Below, piece by piece: positions 18,170-27,833 of a DNA stretch of 64,000 nucleotides (positions within the stretch are counted from its first letter, which is position 1; every line of letters starts with the position of its first letter). Made by a program: the position numbers and the translations under genes. The DNA is taken from contig NAUB01000034.1 of assembly GCA_003676145.1 (NCBI GenBank), positions 1-64,000 on the forward strand, written 5' to 3'. This DNA is from a gamma proteobacterium symbiont of Stewartia floridana (GTDB lineage Bacteria; Pseudomonadota; Gammaproteobacteria; Chromatiales; Chromatiaceae). Below the pieces are notes generated by a model. That model worked only from the letters and a program-made list of their open reading frames with translations, was not told where the DNA came from and did not search any database.

Positions 18170-21022
18170 CTAATGAATACTGCCCCGATCGACGATACTC
18201 TTGAGTTCGCTGATCGAACGCCGATAGATCTCGGCGGTTTGATTGTAACTGGCAACCAGTCCGTTGGTATCCCCCTGACGGCCTTTGAACTCCAGATCGC
18301 GGGCCAGAATCGAGAGCTCCATAGCCCCCACATTGGCACTGCTCGATTTCAACGGATGCGCCGATTTAACCAGCCCTTCCATATCCCCGGACTTGACCGC
18401 ATCCCGAATACCGAGCATCAACCCAGGTGCACTCTTGAGATAACTCTCGAGTACAGAAACAAAATCCTCCTCCATGATTTCATAGAGTTCTTCCAACACA
18501 CTGCGGTCAATCATACCGCCTGCCGTCATGCTTGTATCTCCACCAATTTCAAGCAATCCCTCACTTGACGTATCAACTTCGGCATCTTCATCAGACCCCC
18601 CCAGATCCTGTTCTAGACTAGCATCCTCGCCTGGAGATATCATCTCTTCCATCGGCAACCATTGACGCAGCATATTCTCCAGCTGTGCCGGCTTTACCGG
18701 TTTAGAGAGATAGTCGTCCATACCCACCGCCAGACAACGTTCCCGGTCTCCGGCCATGGCGTTGGCGGTCATTGCTATGACCGGCGTACGCATCAATCCC
18801 TGGTTCTGTTCCCGCTCCCGAATCGCTTCCGTCGCCTCGTAGCCATCCATCCTCGGCATCTGGCAATCCATCAACACCACATCGAACTGTTCGGCGCGCA
18901 GTGCCTCCATCGCCTCAACCCCATCATTGGAGGTTATCGGCGACAATCCCGCCTTCTCAAGCATCTTCTTTACCACGGCCTGATTGACCGGATTATCCTC
19001 GACCACCAGAACCCGTCCAACCAGCTTGGTATGCTGCTGATCCTGTTTGATGTCTTCTGCCCGTTTCGCACCAGGTTCCGAGGATTCCGTCACCAGATCA
19101 ATCTGACTGTCCTGCCAGGCAAGGTGGTCATCAGGCATGCGCGGTACCGGGATCTCTTCCGGCATGGTCCCCGCCCCAGGCGTCTGCTCAACATCGAAAA
19201 TTCGATAGAGTCTCTGCTTGATCTCTTTCGGAGTGGCATGAGGCATCAGGCACTCGACACCCATAGCCTCGTAGGTGAGCTGAGCCTCTTCAGGCAGATT
19301 CACGGCCAGTATCTCCACCTCGCGCATATGGGGTACTTCTCTGGCCGAATCGATGGTCTTACTCAGATTGACGCTCGACAGGTCACCATCGAGCACCATC
19401 AGTTCATAGCGCCAGCTTGCACCCAGGTTGGCGGAAGACTTGAGCTTGCTGAGTGCGTCATACTGATCCTCGGATTGCTCCACCAGCATCCCCTCTTCCT
19501 TCAGCGCATAGAGCAGCTGTCTGGTCTCGGAAGAGGCCTTATCGGCAAGCAACAGGGTACGGATATCCTGAAGATTGCGCCTGCCGGATGGCATCTCCTG
19601 CAGTGATTTGCGCATTGGCAGTATGAACCAGAAATAGGAGCCTTTTCCCGGTGTGGATTTAACCCCGATCTTGCCCCCCATCAATTCGGTCAGGCGTTTA
19701 CAGATCACCAGCCCCAGGCCGGTACCGCCATGCTTGCGGGTGGTTGAGGCATCGGCCTGGGAAAAGGGTTCGAACAGGCGCTCCACCTGCTCCTGGGTCA
19801 TGCCGATACCGGTATCACGCACCGCGAACATCAGATCCACCTCGGTACGTGAGGTCTGACGATTGGTCACCTCAACCGACACCTCCCCATGTTCGGTGAA
19901 CTTCACCGCATTGCTCACCAGATTGGTGAGTATCTGACGCAGACGGATCGGATCGCCACGCACCGTTTTCGGTACATCCCGGTCGATACGGTAATTCAAC
20001 TTCAGATTGCGCCGATCGGCTGCATTTTTCATCAACGAGGTGACCTGCTCGATGGTGCCTTCCAGATTGAGCTCGATAAACTCAAGATCGAGTTTCCCGG
20101 CTTCGATCTTGGAGAAGTCAAGAATGTCGTTGATGATACTCAGCAGCAGTTGAGAGGAGTTCAGGGCGGTGGCGACAAACTGCTTCTGCTCCCCATTCAG
20201 CTTGGTCTCCAGGAGCATCTCCAGAATCGGCAGAATGCCATTCAGCGGGGTTCGGATCTCATGGCTCATGGTAGCCAGAAACTCTGACTTGGCCAGATTG
20301 GCCCCTTCAGCCTCCTCCTTGGCGAGAAACAGTTCCTGTTCCACCGATTGGCGCTGATCATTCTCCTGAATCAGCCGGCTGCGCATTTCACTCAGCTCGG
20401 TTTCCGATGCCACCATCCGCTCATGTAACAGTACCCGGTTGGCGGCGATCAACAGATAGCCTTGTTGATAGACCGTCATCCAGGCGGCCAGAATCAGCAG
20501 CGCCAATGCGTAAGCGATCAGGCCGGCAATGAACTCCTCGCTGACACTGCCCTGTTCACCGTTCAGAACCACCATAACCACCATCGAGGCGGTGAGTACG
20601 AAAACGATACTGAAGAAGGTATCGATGGTGAGTAACAAAGCGGTAAGCAGAAACACCGTACCGATCAGCACCAGATCGATCACCAGAAACTCGGTCGAAT
20701 CGGGATTGAAGAGCAGATGGACCAAAGCCCCCGCCCACAGCAGACCGAGTAACAGGACACCAGGCAACAGGGCATATCGCCAGAGCTGCAATCTGTCCAG
20801 CTCGCTATACCGGGCAGCCAGTGTCAGCACACTCTGCCCGATCAGCAGCAGAGCAAACAGCCCACCCCAGATCAAACCCTGTTCAAACTCCCAAACCTTG
20901 TTGAGATAGAAGAAGATCGCGCCAGCGATAAAATTGGCGATTATCAGTGTTACGCCATTGGCATATAACAGGCGTACCCGCTCTTTTTTTATTTTAATCG
21001 CTTCGATGTCCGGTTCTGACAT
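18170..21022 (-). CDS. Membrane hybrid sensor histidine kinase (HisKA-HATPase-REC-REC-Hpt)
   Basis: The 950-residue protein begins with about six membrane segments (residues 20-190) without an obvious periplasmic domain, then a coiled coil (200-240). HisKA carries H254 in [15 protein letters not shown], and the HATPase has the usual DTGIGM and GGTGLGLVI boxes. Next is a degenerate receiver-like stretch (about 490-610) and a canonical receiver (about 680-800; [20 protein letters not shown]). The C-terminal Hpt has its histidine in [14 protein letters not shown]. This is a BarA/ArcB-like phosphorelay layout. No partner regulator is adjacent, so the output is unknown. Confidence 0.9.
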   Translation of the reverse strand: MSEPDIEAIKIKKERVRLLYANGVTLIIANFIAGAIFFYLNKVWEFEQGLIWGGLFALLLIGQSVLTLAARYSELDRLQLWRYALLPGVLLLGLLWAGALVHLLFNPDSTEFLVIDLVLIGTVFLLTALLLTIDTFFSIVFVLTASMVVMVVLNGEQGSVSEEFIAGLIAYALALLILAAWMTVYQQGYLLIAANRVLLHERMVASETELSEMRSRLIQENDQRQSVEQELFLAKEEAEGANLAKSEFLATMSHEIRTPLNGILPILEMLLETKLNGEQKQFVATALNSSQLLLSIINDILDFSKIEAGKLDLEFIELNLEGTIEQVTSLMKNAADRRNLKLNYRIDRDVPKTVRGDPIRLRQILTNLVSNAVKFTEHGEVSVEVTNRQTSRTEVDLMFAVRDTGIGMTQEQVERLFEPFSQADASTTRKHGGTGLGLVICKRLTELMGGKIGVKSTPGKGSYFWFILPMRKSLQEMPSGRRNLQDIRTLLLADKASSETRQLLYALKEEGMLVEQSEDQYDALSKLKSSANLGASWRYELMVLDGDLSSVNLSKTIDSAREVPHMREVEILAVNLPEEAQLTYEAMGVECLMPHATPKEIKQRLYRIFDVEQTPGAGTMPEEIPVPRMPDDHLAWQDSQIDLVTESSEPGAKRAEDIKQDQQHTKLVGRVLVVEDNPVNQAVVKKMLEKAGLSPITSNDGVEAMEALRAEQFDVVLMDCQMPRMDGYEATEAIREREQNQGLMRTPVIAMTANAMAGDRERCLAVGMDDYLSKPVKPAQLENMLRQWLPMEEMISPGEDASLEQDLGGSDEDAEVDTSSEGLLEIGGDTSMTAGGMIDRSVLEELYEIMEEDFVSVLESYLKSAPGLMLGIRDAVKSGDMEGLVKSAHPLKSSSANVGAMELSILARDLEFKGRQGDTNGLVASYNQTAEIYRRSISELKSIVDRGSIH

Positions 21023-21210
21023 GACGGTAATTCGGCGCCTAACTTCACAAATATCTAGTAAATTAGCATATCATGGACACAACTGCCTCATTTACAAGCA
21101 TTTCAGTTTGGATCCACGATTCCCATTGCATTGGATCACGGCAACGAACTACTATCGGCAACGATCTCCCTGTTCGATCAATCCCGTGACAGTAATAGCT
21201 TGAGGTTGAC

Positions 21211-21924
21211 TTGATTTCCGACACCGGCAACATAACCCAAATTACCCAGCAGTTTCAGTTTCTGCAACAGGCGGAGAGGGACTTTCAACAGAGTTTCTTC
21301 GAGCGCGCCAGCAAGATCGACCTGCCAGCCGATCAGCCAATCTGTCATCAGGGCACGGAATGTACCCATTTGGCTCTGGTGATCTCGGGATCCGCACGGG
21401 TCTACAAACTGAGTGAGAACGGCCGTGAGATCACCCTCTATCGGATCGGCCCAGGCGAGAGCTGCATTCTGACCGCCTCCTGCATCATGAATGGAGAGCC
21501 TTTTCCAGCCTACGCCGTGTCGGAAGAACCGATCGAAGCAGTGCTGATCAGTACCGCCGACGTGATTCGCTGGACAGACCAGACCCCAGCCTGGCGTAAC
21601 TATCTTTTCAACCTGATCAGCAGCAGACTCAGCGAGGTGATCGGCATTGTGGAAGAGATTGCCTTTCGCCGGGTGGACCGGCGTCTGGCCGGGCATCTGA
21701 TCCAACTCGGCAAACAGAGTGGCGCAAGAATCGAATCGACCCATCAGATGATCGCCTCTGACCTTGGAACTTCCCGTGAGGTGGTCAGTCGCATCTTAAA
21801 AGACCTTGAGCAACAGCAGATGATCTCCACCGCCCGAGGTGTCATCAATATCTGTGACGAACAGCGTCTAATTGAAAAGAGTCGTGAAAATCACTACGAA
21901 CGCCCTCAGGCCCCTGATCCGTAA
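21211..21924 (+). CDS. Crp/Fnr-family transcription regulator
   Basis: This 237-residue regulator starts at a TTG preceded by GAGG. It has a cNMP-binding-type barrel with ALVISGSARVYKLSENGREITLYRIGPGESC and a winged helix with SDLGTSREVVSRILKDLEQQ. The N-terminal CxxC motif of FNR is missing. The barrel instead has the pair C-x6-C in ESCILTASCIMNG, which I note but cannot interpret. This is a common layout for Dnr/NarR-like or redox-type family members. A near-perfect 15-bp palindrome lies about 200 bp downstream, before the DUF2892 gene. Confidence 0.82.
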   Translation: MISDTGNITQITQQFQFLQQAERDFQQSFFERASKIDLPADQPICHQGTECTHLALVISGSARVYKLSENGREITLYRIGPGESCILTASCIMNGEPFPAYAVSEEPIEAVLISTADVIRWTDQTPAWRNYLFNLISSRLSEVIGIVEEIAFRRVDRRLAGHLIQLGKQSGARIESTHQMIASDLGTSREVVSRILKDLEQQQMISTARGVINICDEQRLIEKSRENHYERPQAPDP

Positions 21925-21929
21925 GAGTG

Positions 21930-22026
21930 TAATCTGCCAATGAACGCCAATAACCGGGAATCTTCGCTAATCGAGCCCACAGTATGAGTGCTTTCGCGGC
22001 ATTTTGCGGTGATTGGCGGTTAACCT
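21930..22026. repeat. Degenerate GAACGC-type palindromic element
   Basis: The left arm contains AATGAACGCCAATAACCG, and the right arm GCGGTGATTGGCGGTTAACC is a shortened reverse complement of it. It lies directly after the Crp/Fnr gene and resembles the element at 5370-5447. Confidence 0.5.
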
Positions 22027-22123
22027 CTTAGACTAAACCAACTTCAACAGCCGAATTGAGGCGTTATTAACTTTGTAAGGGCCATCCGCCCGACCCCGGT
22101 AGCTTGCATAGCACCACCTGCAG

Positions 22124-22138
22124 TGTGACTTAGTCACA
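22124..22138. promoter_or_regulatory. Perfect 7-1-7 palindrome, operator candidate
   Basis: TGTGACTTAGTCACA is a perfect inverted repeat in the 364-bp gap before the DUF2892 gene. It contains CRP-like half sites TGTGA and TCACA but with five rather than six bases between them. The adjacent Crp/Fnr gene is a natural candidate binder; this is inference. Confidence 0.4.
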
Positions 22139-22289
22139 TACATTTGTATGACGGAGATCTATCCTCTGAGCCACCATTGATGCGATGCCGTGAACGGTTC
22201 TCAGGCACCGGGTCAATTTCAAACCATTCAGGCGAACCAAGCCTCTGGTCTGAACAAACACAGCAACTGTATTACTCAGGAGAAACAGT

Positions 22290-22481
22290 ATGACTCAAAA
22301 TGTCGGCGGTATAGAACGTATTCTCAGGATTGTGGGCGGTCTGGCGATTCTTGCATGGGGCTTCCTGCTCAGTGACCCGATCAACTGGCTCGGCGCCATT
22401 GGTGCGGTGCCGCTGGTCACCGGGCTGGTCTCCTACTGCCCGCTGTGGAGCCTGTTTGGCATCAACACCAAAAAAGCCTGA
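22290..22481 (+). CDS. DUF2892 (YgaP-type transmembrane) small membrane protein
   Basis: The 63-residue protein begins MTQNVGGIERILRIVGG and has two membrane helices, with SYCPLWSLFGI near the end. It matches DUF2892, the membrane tail found fused to rhodanese in YgaP; here it stands alone. A strong AGGAGA ribosome site precedes the ATG. The function of stand-alone members is not known. In this window it sits among sulfur-transfer genes only loosely. Confidence 0.85.
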   Translation: MTQNVGGIERILRIVGGLAILAWGFLLSDPINWLGAIGAVPLVTGLVSYCPLWSLFGINTKKA

Positions 22482-22501
22482 TACTCCAAGCATCGCTTCT
22501 A

Positions 22502-22540
22502 CCCTGTCCGCTAGCTCCCACTCCCGGGAGCCGGGCAGGG
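22502..22540. terminator. Hairpin between convergent genes, possible bidirectional terminator
   Basis: CCCTGTCCG at 22503 pairs with CGGGCAGGG near 22540, with an inner CTCCC/GGGAG stem. It sits between the DUF2892 stop and the minus-strand AI-2E family gene stop. No clear T-run follows, so termination is uncertain. Confidence 0.35.
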
Positions 22541-22541
22541 A

Positions 22542-23615
22542 TTACTCTACAGCAGCCCCCTCATCCTCGAACTCATTGCGCGGCCAGGCCGTCAGCACAG
22601 CCTGCACCAGGGTGGCCAGTGGAATGGCGAAAAACACCCCCCAGAAACCCCAAAAGCCCCCGAACACCAGAATCGCCACAATAATGGCAACCGGATGAAG
22701 ATTGACCACCTCTGAGAAGAGCAGTGGTACCAGTACATTGCCATCCAGGGCCTGAATGATGAAATAGGTCGCGGCCAACCAGGCGAAGTCTGAGGACCAG
22801 CCCCACTGAAACCAGGCGATGAACAGCACTGGAATGGTCACCACGGCAGCACCGATGTAGGGAATGATCACCGACAAACCCACCAACACAGCCAACAGCA
22901 GAGCATAATTCAACCCAAGCATGGAGAAGGCGACGAAGCTGGCTGACCAGATGATGATGATCTCCCAGAACTTGCCGCGCACGTAGTTGGCAATCTGCAC
23001 ATCCACATCCTTCCAGACCGTTACCGAGAATCGTCGATGGCGGGGAAGGTAGGAGACAAACCAGTCGATGATCAGATGCTTGTCCTTAAGAAAGAAGAAT
23101 ACCAGCAGGGGCATCAGGATCAGGTAGACCACCAGGGTGATCACCCCAACCACCGAGGCGAGTGACCAGGTGACAGCCTGCTGGGCAAACGAGGCGATCT
23201 CATTACGCAGTTGCTGAATCAACTCATCCACCTGCGCCTGGGGTATCAGATCCGGATAGCGTTCGGGTAGCTGCATCAGGGCCTGCTGCCCCATTGCGAT
23301 CATATTCGGCAGCTGTTGCAGAAAGTCCGTTACCTGGCGGGATAGCAGCGGCAGCAGTCCGAGCATGATCAGGGCAACGAACAGCAGAAACAGAATGAAC
23401 ACCAGAATCACAGAGATCAGCCTGGGCCAGGAGCGACGCTCCATTTGCGTTACGATCCCCTCGAGCAGATAGGCGATCACGATACTCGCCAACACCGGTG
23501 CAAGCATATCCCCCATGGTGATCACGATGCCGAAAAAAAGCACCAGGAAGAGAGTCAGAAAGATGATCTGAGGATCTGAGAAGTAGCGCTTGAACCAGTT
23601 GGTAATGACCTGCAT
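22542..23615 (-). CDS. AI-2E family transporter (PerM/TqsA-like permease)
   Basis: This 357-residue polytopic protein has two N-terminal helices, a central soluble amphipathic stretch (LLPLLSRQVTDFLQQLPNMIAMGQQALMQLPERYPD) and five or so C-terminal helices. The family motif PYIGAAVVTIPVLFIAW and the ending QALDGNVLVPLLFSEVVNLHPVAIIVAILVFG appear in order. Members export autoinducer-2 or act as Na+/H+ antiporters; the substrate is not predictable. A near-full GGGCCTGTTAAC repeat lies just upstream of its start. Confidence 0.88.
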   Translation of the reverse strand: MQVITNWFKRYFSDPQIIFLTLFLVLFFGIVITMGDMLAPVLASIVIAYLLEGIVTQMERRSWPRLISVILVFILFLLFVALIMLGLLPLLSRQVTDFLQQLPNMIAMGQQALMQLPERYPDLIPQAQVDELIQQLRNEIASFAQQAVTWSLASVVGVITLVVYLILMPLLVFFFLKDKHLIIDWFVSYLPRHRRFSVTVWKDVDVQIANYVRGKFWEIIIIWSASFVAFSMLGLNYALLLAVLVGLSVIIPYIGAAVVTIPVLFIAWFQWGWSSDFAWLAATYFIIQALDGNVLVPLLFSEVVNLHPVAIIVAILVFGGFWGFWGVFFAIPLATLVQAVLTAWPRNEFEDEGAAVE

Positions 23616-23637
23616 ATGAATAACCCGGTATCAAATA

Positions 23638-23657
23638 TTAGTGTTAACAGGCCCTAG
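23638..23657 (-). repeat. GGGCCTGTTAAC-family repeat, near-full copy
   Basis: TTAGTGTTAACAGGCCCTAG lies 23 bp upstream of the AI-2E family gene start. It is the same arm as at 76 and 53170. Confidence 0.6.
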
Positions 23658-23700
23658 TTAACCCGACGACTCACCCTATCGCTTGCAGACTGCGGGTGAT

Positions 23701-24096
23701 TTATGAGTTGCTCAGATAGTCTTGATAGTGCTTCTTAAACAGTGCTTCCAGATCATCGATCACTTCCGCGGCGGCCCTGCCCTGCATGATATGGGAGGTC
23801 ATCAGGGACGAGGTCTCATCCAGCAACCGATCCCGTTCGAGCATGAAGTAGCTCTCGGAGAGGCGCTTGATCGCTTTCACCACGGACTCGTCTCCAGGCC
23901 GTTCCTGCGGCTTCGGCTCCAGGGGTGAGTTTCGCTCTACCGACACCGCCTCCTGAGCGCGCCGTTGCGACAGAAACTCAGCAAACGCCAGCAGAGAATC
24001 CCGCTCGCTCGGCGCAATCTGCTCAAAGAGGTCCAGCAGACGCTGCTGCTCAGGATCGAGCTTTTGCTGTTTGGGTACAATATGCACCGATTCCAA
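23701..24096 (-). CDS. Small soluble protein of unknown function
   Basis: I do not recognise this 131-residue protein. It is charged, helical, lacks a signal peptide or membrane segment, and has no cysteine. The N-terminal half has LDPEQQRLLDLFEQIAPSE, and the C-terminal half is helical with LERDRLLDETSS and VIDDLEALFKKHYQDYL. The gene lies 41 bp after the LysR gene stop on the same strand, so it may be co-transcribed. Codon use looks like its neighbours, and I judge it a real gene. Confidence 0.6.
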   Translation of the reverse strand: MESVHIVPKQQKLDPEQQRLLDLFEQIAPSERDSLLAFAEFLSQRRAQEAVSVERNSPLEPKPQERPGDESVVKAIKRLSESYFMLERDRLLDETSSLMTSHIMQGRAAAEVIDDLEALFKKHYQDYLSNS

Positions 24097-24120
24097 CCTC
24101 GTTGCTGTTAGGGCCTTATC

Positions 24121-24132
24121 GGGCCTGTCAAC
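24121..24132 (+). repeat. GGGCCTGTTAAC-family repeat, one change
   Basis: GGGCCTGTCAAC lies six bases beyond the LysR gene stop (minus strand). It falls between that gene and the small protein gene. Confidence 0.4.
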
Positions 24133-24137
24133 CGACC

Positions 24138-25046
24138 CTACAACTGCTCTTCAGCATGATCCTCACAATAGCCACGAGCAAATTCGAGCAGCTCTTCCAT
24201 GGCCCGCAGGCGAAATTTCTGCTTCTGATGGACAAATGAGAATGGACGCTCCATCGCCGGCTCCAGATTGATCGCCCTCAGGGTGTCCAGCTTCAGCTCT
24301 TTCTGGATGGTCGCGCGGGAGACAACCGAGACCCCCATACCCGCTTCCACAGCACCTTTTACCGCTTCCGGACTGCCCAGCTCCATGTAGATGTTGAGTG
24401 TCGACTCTGCACAATTGTTGTCCAGATACTCATTGATCACCTCACGGGTGCCCGAACCCTCTTCCCGGCAGATGAAGGGGTACTCCAGTAACTTCTGGAT
24501 CGCCACTGTCTCCTGATTCGCCAGATCATGATTGGGCGGCACGATGGCCACCAGTTGGTCATTACGACAAACCTCGACCACCAGGTTCTTGTTACCGACC
24601 GGCGCCTCAACGACCCCCAGATCGATATTGTTGTTCTCCACCATGGAGACAATCCCTTCGGAGTTGGACACCCGCAGATGGATCGTCACCTCCGGATAGC
24701 GCGTGCCGAAATCCCCCAGCAGCGAGGGCAGCATATACTCCGCGATGGTGGTGCTGGCACCAATGGTCAATGCACCACGGATCTCTCCGGTCATCTCCCG
24801 GACAGAGTTCTCCATATCCGCATAGAGGTCGAAAATTCGATCGGCGTAACTGAATACCCGTTCCCCAGCCTCGGTCAGGCTGATCCGGTTGTGGGTTCTG
24901 TCGAACAGCCGAGTGTTGAAATACTCTTCCAGTTGACGTACCTGAAAGGTTACTGCCGGCTGGGTCATATGCAAGGTCTCAGCCGCCTTGGTAAAGCTTA
25001 AAAGACGCGCAACTGTATGAAAAACCTGTAATCTACGATCCGCCAT
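24138..25046 (-). CDS. LysR-family transcription regulator
   Basis: I chose the ATG at 25046 (MADRRLQVFHTVARLLSF, 302 residues); an upstream ATG would add 29 residues that do not look coding. The N-terminal winged helix spans SFTKAAETLHMTQPAVTFQVRQLE, and a standard substrate-binding effector domain follows. FICREEGSGTREVIN is the typical effector-pocket segment of the CysB/CbbR branch. It is divergent from the fadL-type gene by about 290 bp. The target genes and effector are unknown. Confidence 0.85.
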   Translation of the reverse strand: MADRRLQVFHTVARLLSFTKAAETLHMTQPAVTFQVRQLEEYFNTRLFDRTHNRISLTEAGERVFSYADRIFDLYADMENSVREMTGEIRGALTIGASTTIAEYMLPSLLGDFGTRYPEVTIHLRVSNSEGIVSMVENNNIDLGVVEAPVGNKNLVVEVCRNDQLVAIVPPNHDLANQETVAIQKLLEYPFICREEGSGTREVINEYLDNNCAESTLNIYMELGSPEAVKGAVEAGMGVSVVSRATIQKELKLDTLRAINLEPAMERPFSFVHQKQKFRLRAMEELLEFARGYCEDHAEEQL

Positions 25047-25337
25047 ATGTCTATGATGCCCAATCAGTCGTTCTTTGTATGGATAAACAACTTTTATACC
25101 ACAAACAGCTAGCTTTAGGGAACGCTGATACACTTTTCCTTTTTTCCCGGAGACAGGTTGTGGTAATTTCTGCTAAGGCCTTTTAGCACATTTGACCGAT
25201 CTTCAGTTTGACTGAACTCGCCGATGGATGATAAATGGTCTGATCAGGAATAGAATCGCACCAGACTCAATCAGGACCTAACAATAAATCAAGGAAGGGA
25301 CCGTCTGGACATAACAACAGAAAGGTGGAGGATCCGC

Positions 25338-26615
25338 ATGCACCATAACAAAAAGTTTCAAGCCACTACCCTGGCAGTCGCCTGCAGTTCGGCGCTGTTG
25401 ATGGCCAGCTCAGGCGTGCAGGCCTCAGGCTTCGCCATTCCGGAGCTGAGCATCGCAGGCACGGCCACATCCAACGCGCTGGTGGCAAATTACGAAATCC
25501 TGGGAGCCATCCCCTACAACCCGGCTGCCATGTCCTTTCACGAAGGCAGTTCCGTCTCTTTGGCAACCAACCTGGTACTGCCCGACCTGACCGTCGATAC
25601 GGGATCGGGAACGGTCGACAGTGAAGGCAACGAACTGGTTGCCGTACCGGCCATATCGGCACACGACACCCTCAATGAGGAGTGGTCCCTGGGTATCTCA
25701 ATCAATGCCCCCTTCGGTCTGGAGACCGACTGGGAGACGGATACTTACAGTGATCAATATCCGCTGGGTTCATTCATGCCGACACAGACCAAGCTTGAGA
25801 TCGTCGCCTTCAGCCCCAGTGCATCCTACAAACTCAACGATCAGGCCGCTCTGGCGATCGGTGTCGACTACTACTGGATGCGGGAAGTGCTGTTCAACAG
25901 CGTTCTCAATGACGGCGGTACCTATCCGGGCTTCAATCTGGAAGGTGACGGCCAGGGGGTCGGTTTCAACCTGGGCGGCCTGCTGGTGGTGGATAGCTGG
26001 AGTTTCGGCCTGAGTTACCACTCCAGCTCGAAGATCAAAGCGGAAGGCACCCTGGATGATGACGTCGGCGTACTGCCCTCAACCCTCTCAAACGAGGTCA
26101 CAGCAACCCTTGAGTTGCCCTGGCGTCTGCAGGTTGGGGCACGCTATGAAGCCACTGAAAAACTGGCAATCGAATTTGACTACACCCGCACCGGCTGGAA
26201 CAAGTTCGATACCCTGGAAGTCAAGAACGAGCAGTATGGCTCCAACATCTTTACCAGTATCAACGACTTCGACAATGCCTCCGCCTACCGTCTTGGCGTC
26301 ACCTATGACTTCACCAAGGCAACCCAACTGCGGATTGGTTACACCTACGACGAAACCCCACAGAAAGATGACTACTTCAGTCCGCGGGTGCCTGATGCGG
26401 ATCGTCAGCTCTACAGCCTGGGTGTCGGGCACACCATCGATGATGGCTGGACATTCGATGTGGCCTATATGTATGTCGATTTCGACAAACGCACCGTCAA
26501 CAGCAGCAAAGCTGCGGTTGCTGGTGAGGAGCTGAACGGCACCACCGCGGTGAACGGCACCTATGACTCCAGTGTGCATCTGTTCGGCCTCGGCGTGACC
26601 AAGACCTTCATGTAA
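25338..26615 (+). CDS. FadL/OmpP1 (TodX) family outer membrane transport protein
   Basis: The 425-residue precursor has a signal peptide ending near SGVQA and then a FadL-type start: SGFAIPELSIAGTATSNALVA, with the family PYNPAAMSFHEG motif near residue 60. The rest is a series of alternating beta strands ending in FGLGVTKTFM, typical of an outer membrane barrel with a C-terminal aromatic signature. FadL proteins import long-chain fatty acids and other hydrophobic molecules. A strong GGAGG ribosome site precedes the start. A rho-independent terminator follows. The LysR gene is divergent and a plausible regulator. Confidence 0.9.
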   Translation: MHHNKKFQATTLAVACSSALLMASSGVQASGFAIPELSIAGTATSNALVANYEILGAIPYNPAAMSFHEGSSVSLATNLVLPDLTVDTGSGTVDSEGNELVAVPAISAHDTLNEEWSLGISINAPFGLETDWETDTYSDQYPLGSFMPTQTKLEIVAFSPSASYKLNDQAALAIGVDYYWMREVLFNSVLNDGGTYPGFNLEGDGQGVGFNLGGLLVVDSWSFGLSYHSSSKIKAEGTLDDDVGVLPSTLSNEVTATLELPWRLQVGARYEATEKLAIEFDYTRTGWNKFDTLEVKNEQYGSNIFTSINDFDNASAYRLGVTYDFTKATQLRIGYTYDETPQKDDYFSPRVPDADRQLYSLGVGHTIDDGWTFDVAYMYVDFDKRTVNSSKAAVAGEELNGTTAVNGTYDSSVHLFGLGVTKTFM

Positions 26616-26655
26616 AAACCCACGGATCCATATCCACTCAAATGGGTAGAAATTC

Positions 26656-26685
26656 GGGTGCGGCAGTCAGCCGCACCCTTTTTTA
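26656..26685 (+). terminator. Rho-independent terminator after the FadL-type gene
   Basis: GGGTGCGGC and GCCGCACCC form a nine-pair stem with a five-base loop, followed by a run of T. It lies 40 bp after the porin stop. Confidence 0.9.
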
Positions 26686-26840
26686 TTCATCTCAATATTC
26701 CAGTTGATCAATATTTCCGCTCAATTCCGGCCAGAGCGGCTACCCGGCCGATACATTTTGCGGTTGCTTGCAGCGATTGGCGCACATTTGCGGCTTGAAT
26801 GGTTGACGGCCGGCAATCCGAGTGCAGCTTTTTCAAGCGC

Positions 26841-26868
26841 AAAAAAAACGCCGCCCTTGTGGGGCGGC
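26841..26868 (-). terminator. Rho-independent terminator of the dsrE2 operon
   Basis: Read on the minus strand, GCCGCCC-CACAA-GGGCGGC is followed by eight T. It lies just past the dsrE2 stop, giving the tusA-dsrE2 transcript a clear end. Confidence 0.9.
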
Positions 26869-26891
26869 GCCGTGACTGCATTTACTAAGGG

Positions 26892-27374
26892 TTAAATGTA
26901 AAGGCAGATATCGCTTGTACCCGCGAATTCGAAGAATCGGGCGGCACCGGCGTATTCGATACCGTCGATGAATTCAGAGGTATTCATTTCGAACAGATCC
27001 ACTGTCATCTGACAGGCGATCAGTTTGACTTCAGCTTCCTGACACAGCTCACGCAGTTCAGTCAGGTCGGCAACGCCTTTTGAAGCCATCTTTTTCTTCA
27101 TCATGCTGGTCATCATGCCCTGCATGCCTGGCAGTGCCAGACCGACCACAGGGAACCACTTGTCCATACCCATCGGCATGGGCATGCCTGGATTGCCCAG
27201 AGGGGTCACTTCCAGATCCAGATCCTTTTTCAGGAGCTGCAGACCGTAGAAAGTGAAGAAGATTTCAGTTTCATAGCCCAGTGCAGCGGCTGTTGAGGCC
27301 AGGATGAATGGCGGATAGGCCCAGTCTAAAGAGCCTTTAGTCGCAATAATCGCTAACTTTTTTTCGTCTGACAT
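26892..27374 (-). CDS. dsrE2: DsrE2-type sulfur carrier (DsrE/DsrF/DsrH family)
   Basis: The 160-residue protein has the family's conserved cysteine, C121, in KLIACQMTVDLF, after a Met-rich loop (GNPGMPMPMGMDKWF ... MQGMMTSMMKKK). DsrE2 proteins occur with rhodanese and TusA in sulfur oxidisers and pass sulfane sulfur toward the Hdr-like or Dsr oxidation systems. Additional cysteines are C111 and C157. tusA lies 50 bp upstream and rhodanese further upstream, the usual order. No hdr or lbpA gene follows, since a terminator ends the unit. Confidence 0.88.
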   Translation of the reverse strand: MSDEKKLAIIATKGSLDWAYPPFILASTAAALGYETEIFFTFYGLQLLKKDLDLEVTPLGNPGMPMPMGMDKWFPVVGLALPGMQGMMTSMMKKKMASKGVADLTELRELCQEAEVKLIACQMTVDLFEMNTSEFIDGIEYAGAARFFEFAGTSDICLYI

Positions 27375-27424
27375 TGCTTCGTCTCCAATTAAGTCCCTAG
27401 TGGGATTGGCAAACTGATCGCTGA

Positions 27425-27655
27425 TCAGGCCTTTTTGATGAGGAATTCAAACTTACCGCCGACTTCCTTGGATTCCATCAGCTCATTGCCAGTCTGATTG
27501 GCGAAGGCTTCGAAATCCTTAACTGAGCCTGGATCAGTTGCAATGATGTGCAGAACTTTACCGGACTCCATACCATTCAGGGTTTTTTTCGCACGCAGAA
27601 TCGGCAGGGGACAGTTGAGTCCGCTTGCGTCCAGTTCTTGATCAAAATCTGCCAT
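27425..27655 (-). CDS. tusA: Sulfur carrier protein TusA
   Basis: This 76-residue TusA/SirA-fold protein carries the sulfur-binding C15 in the conserved ASGLNCPLPILRAKKTL. It relays persulfide sulfur from rhodanese or IscS-type donors to acceptors such as DsrE2. A GGAGG ribosome site precedes the ATG. The adjacent dsrE2 and upstream rhodanese genes support a role in sulfur oxidation rather than only tRNA thiolation. Confidence 0.93.
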   Translation of the reverse strand: MADFDQELDASGLNCPLPILRAKKTLNGMESGKVLHIIATDPGSVKDFEAFANQTGNELMESKEVGGKFEFLIKKA

Positions 27656-27833
27656 GGTATGACCTCCAGCTTATTAAATTGTGTGTGTGTATCGTTTTTG
27701 GTTAAAAATCAGACGGACCTTTATATGACAAGCGACTTACAAACGCAAGCTTCTGTCCGCTCAAATCCTCTCCAAAAATCTCAGACCCGAAACCAATTCA
27801 GGCCTACCTGTAAATCTTTTCAGACGGCTCGCC

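Noticed and set aside
18662-19606. Long open frame of about 314 codons on the strand opposite the hybrid kinase
   Set aside because: It lies fully inside the well-supported kinase gene, has no family features, and its composition is that of an antisense frame.
26760-26800. Weak similarity to the GAACGC-type repeat
   Set aside because: Only a short GATTGGCG-like piece matches, with no inverted arm.
27680-27692. Short GT run upstream of tusA
   Set aside because: About five GT units only, too short to call a microsatellite or regulatory feature.
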